Assembly (NCBI GenBank): GCA_027365375.1
Contig: DAHXNM010000234.1
Location: 1 to 6,232 of the forward strand
Source of the DNA: Ferrimicrobium sp.
Lineage (GTDB): Bacteria > Actinomycetota > Acidimicrobiia > Acidimicrobiales > Acidimicrobiaceae
Length of the DNA stretch: 6,232 bases
Direction of reading: 5' to 3'
This document shows, piece by piece, positions 5,486 through 6,232 of the stretch. The position numbers and the translations under genes are program-made. Each line of letters begins with the position of its first letter. Position 1 is the first letter of the stretch. The notes under the pieces are model-generated. The model saw only the letters and a program-made list of their open reading frames with translations. It ran no database searches and had not been told where the DNA came from.

Positions 5486-6232
5486 GCAGGTTCGAAACAA
5501 ACGGAGAGAGCATCGACCATGTGCAGCGGGCGACCCCAGGGCGCAGGGTATCGCCGCTTCGGCTACTCCTGTCGAGTCCGAGTGCCACGACAGGAGCCAT
5601 TATCGTTGCTGTCGCGATTATTGTGGCGATCGTCTCTATCTGGTGGACACCGTATGGCCCACTCACGGTTAATACTGGTGCCGAGCTCCTTCGCCCAAGT
5701 CTGGCACATCCACTTGGAACCGATCAATACGGCCGCGACGTATTATCACGCTTGATGACCGGAACCCAGATTACGTTGCTATCGAGCTTGGGTGCGGTGA
5801 CCATCGCTCTTCTGATCGGCGTGCCTGCCGGCCTAATAGCGGCCTTCAAAAGAGGAGCCACCGGAGAGGTCATAATGCGTGGCGCTGATCTCCTCTACTC
5901 CTTTCCGGCGTTGCTCGCCGCCATCACCCTGGTCGCTGCGCTTGGTGCCTCCACGCTAACGGCAACCCTCGCCATCGGGACAGCCTCGATCCCGGTCTTT
6001 GCGAGAGTCACCCGTTCTACCGCCCTCGGAGTTCTCTCGACGGATTATGTCCTGGCTGCGCGGGCCTACGGGCGCACGAACCTTCAGATCGCGCGGCGGC
6101 ATGTATTACCCAACATCATGCCAATATTGGTAGCACAGATTGCCCTTCTGCTATCGGTGACAATCCTGGCGGTTGCCGCGCTCCTTACTGAAAATATGCT
6201 GAGATATCTCTTTCTTTTGATTCTTTCTGTTC
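5482..6232 (+). CDS. ABC importer permease, DppC/OppC type, incomplete at the window end
   Basis: The frame is open from the overlapping ATG to the window edge, 250 residues, with no stop. The second channel subunit is clear: an N-terminal cytoplasmic segment, a first helix at about 38-55, the signature HPLGTDQYGRDVLSRL (76-91), helices at about 97-121 and 138-180, and the EAA loop TDYVLAARAYGRTNLQIARR (187-206) continuing to HVLPNIMP. Homologues run to about 270-300 residues. Just after TILA (227-230) the family nearly always has EAALSFLGLG; here it reads VAALLTENML and then RYLFLLILSV. The key Glu is Val231, and from residue 235 nothing resembles the family. The base composition also turns AT-rich at that point. 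So the gene is either disrupted near 6184 or the sequence end is unreliable. Downstream ATPase genes are expected but not visible. Confidence 0.88.
   Translation, partial: MSRFETNGESIDHVQRATPGRRVSPLRLLLSSPSATTGAIIVAVAIIVAIVSIWWTPYGPLTVNTGAELLRPSLAHPLGTDQYGRDVLSRLMTGTQITLLSSLGAVTIALLIGVPAGLIAAFKRGATGEVIMRGADLLYSFPALLAAITLVAALGASTLTATLAIGTASIPVFARVTRSTALGVLSTDYVLAARAYGRTNLQIARRHVLPNIMPILVAQIALLLSVTILAVAALLTENMLRYLFLLILSV
6184..6232. other. Abrupt AT-rich tail that breaks the DppC-like gene
   Basis: The last 49 bases are only about 30 per cent G+C, far below the coding sequence just before them. They replace the conserved membrane motif of the permease and contain the palindrome GAGATATCTC (6201-6210). 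Possible explanations are the end of an inserted element, a rearrangement junction, or a chimeric or low-quality sequence end. No terminal inverted repeat can be tested because the sequence stops. Confidence 0.5.

Overview
The window reads as chromosomal DNA from an actinobacterium of moderate G+C content (mid-50s per cent by eye). The main support is a gene of the mycothiol-dependent maleylpyruvate isomerase family, since mycothiol is an actinobacterial thiol. Mixed codon use with moderate G+C would fit a lineage such as the acidophilic Acidimicrobiia, but that placement is a guess. No rRNA, tRNA, CRISPR array or recognisable transposase was seen.

Left part (1-2013). A short-chain dehydrogenase/reductase gene on the minus strand (173-943) is divergent from a plus-strand pair. 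The pair is a mycothiol-dependent maleylpyruvate isomerase-like protein (1076-1810) and, 5 nt downstream, a 65-residue two-CxxC zinc-ribbon protein (1816-2013) too short to be obvious in an ORF scan. The divergent intergenic region holds a perfect 16-bp palindrome, TTCGCACTAGTGCGAA (1042-1057), just upstream of the isomerase-like gene. It looks like a repressor operator, but no regulator is encoded in the window.

Middle part (2014-2816). About 800 nt have no convincing gene. They contain a weak terminator candidate after the zinc-ribbon gene, several short hairpins and palindromes, and a G-rich stretch before the transporter genes. I could not recognise a riboswitch, an RNA gene or a decayed protein here.

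Right part (2817-6232). These are the first three genes of a peptide/nickel-type (family 5) ABC importer: a lipoprotein substrate-binding protein, a DppB-like permease with a very good ribosome-binding site, and a DppC-like permease whose start overlaps the previous stop (ATGA). The two ATPase genes usual for this system are not in the window and would be expected downstream. The ligand cannot be told from sequence; peptides are the family default.

The last ~50 nt are odd. The DppC-like frame stays open, but the conserved membrane motif expected there is replaced by an unrelated, very AT-rich sequence. This suggests an insertion boundary, a rearrangement or a poor or chimeric sequence end. 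Overall this is a mostly ordinary region. The items most worth a second look are the palindromic operator, the small zinc-ribbon protein, the abrupt AT-rich tail and the long structured gap before the importer.
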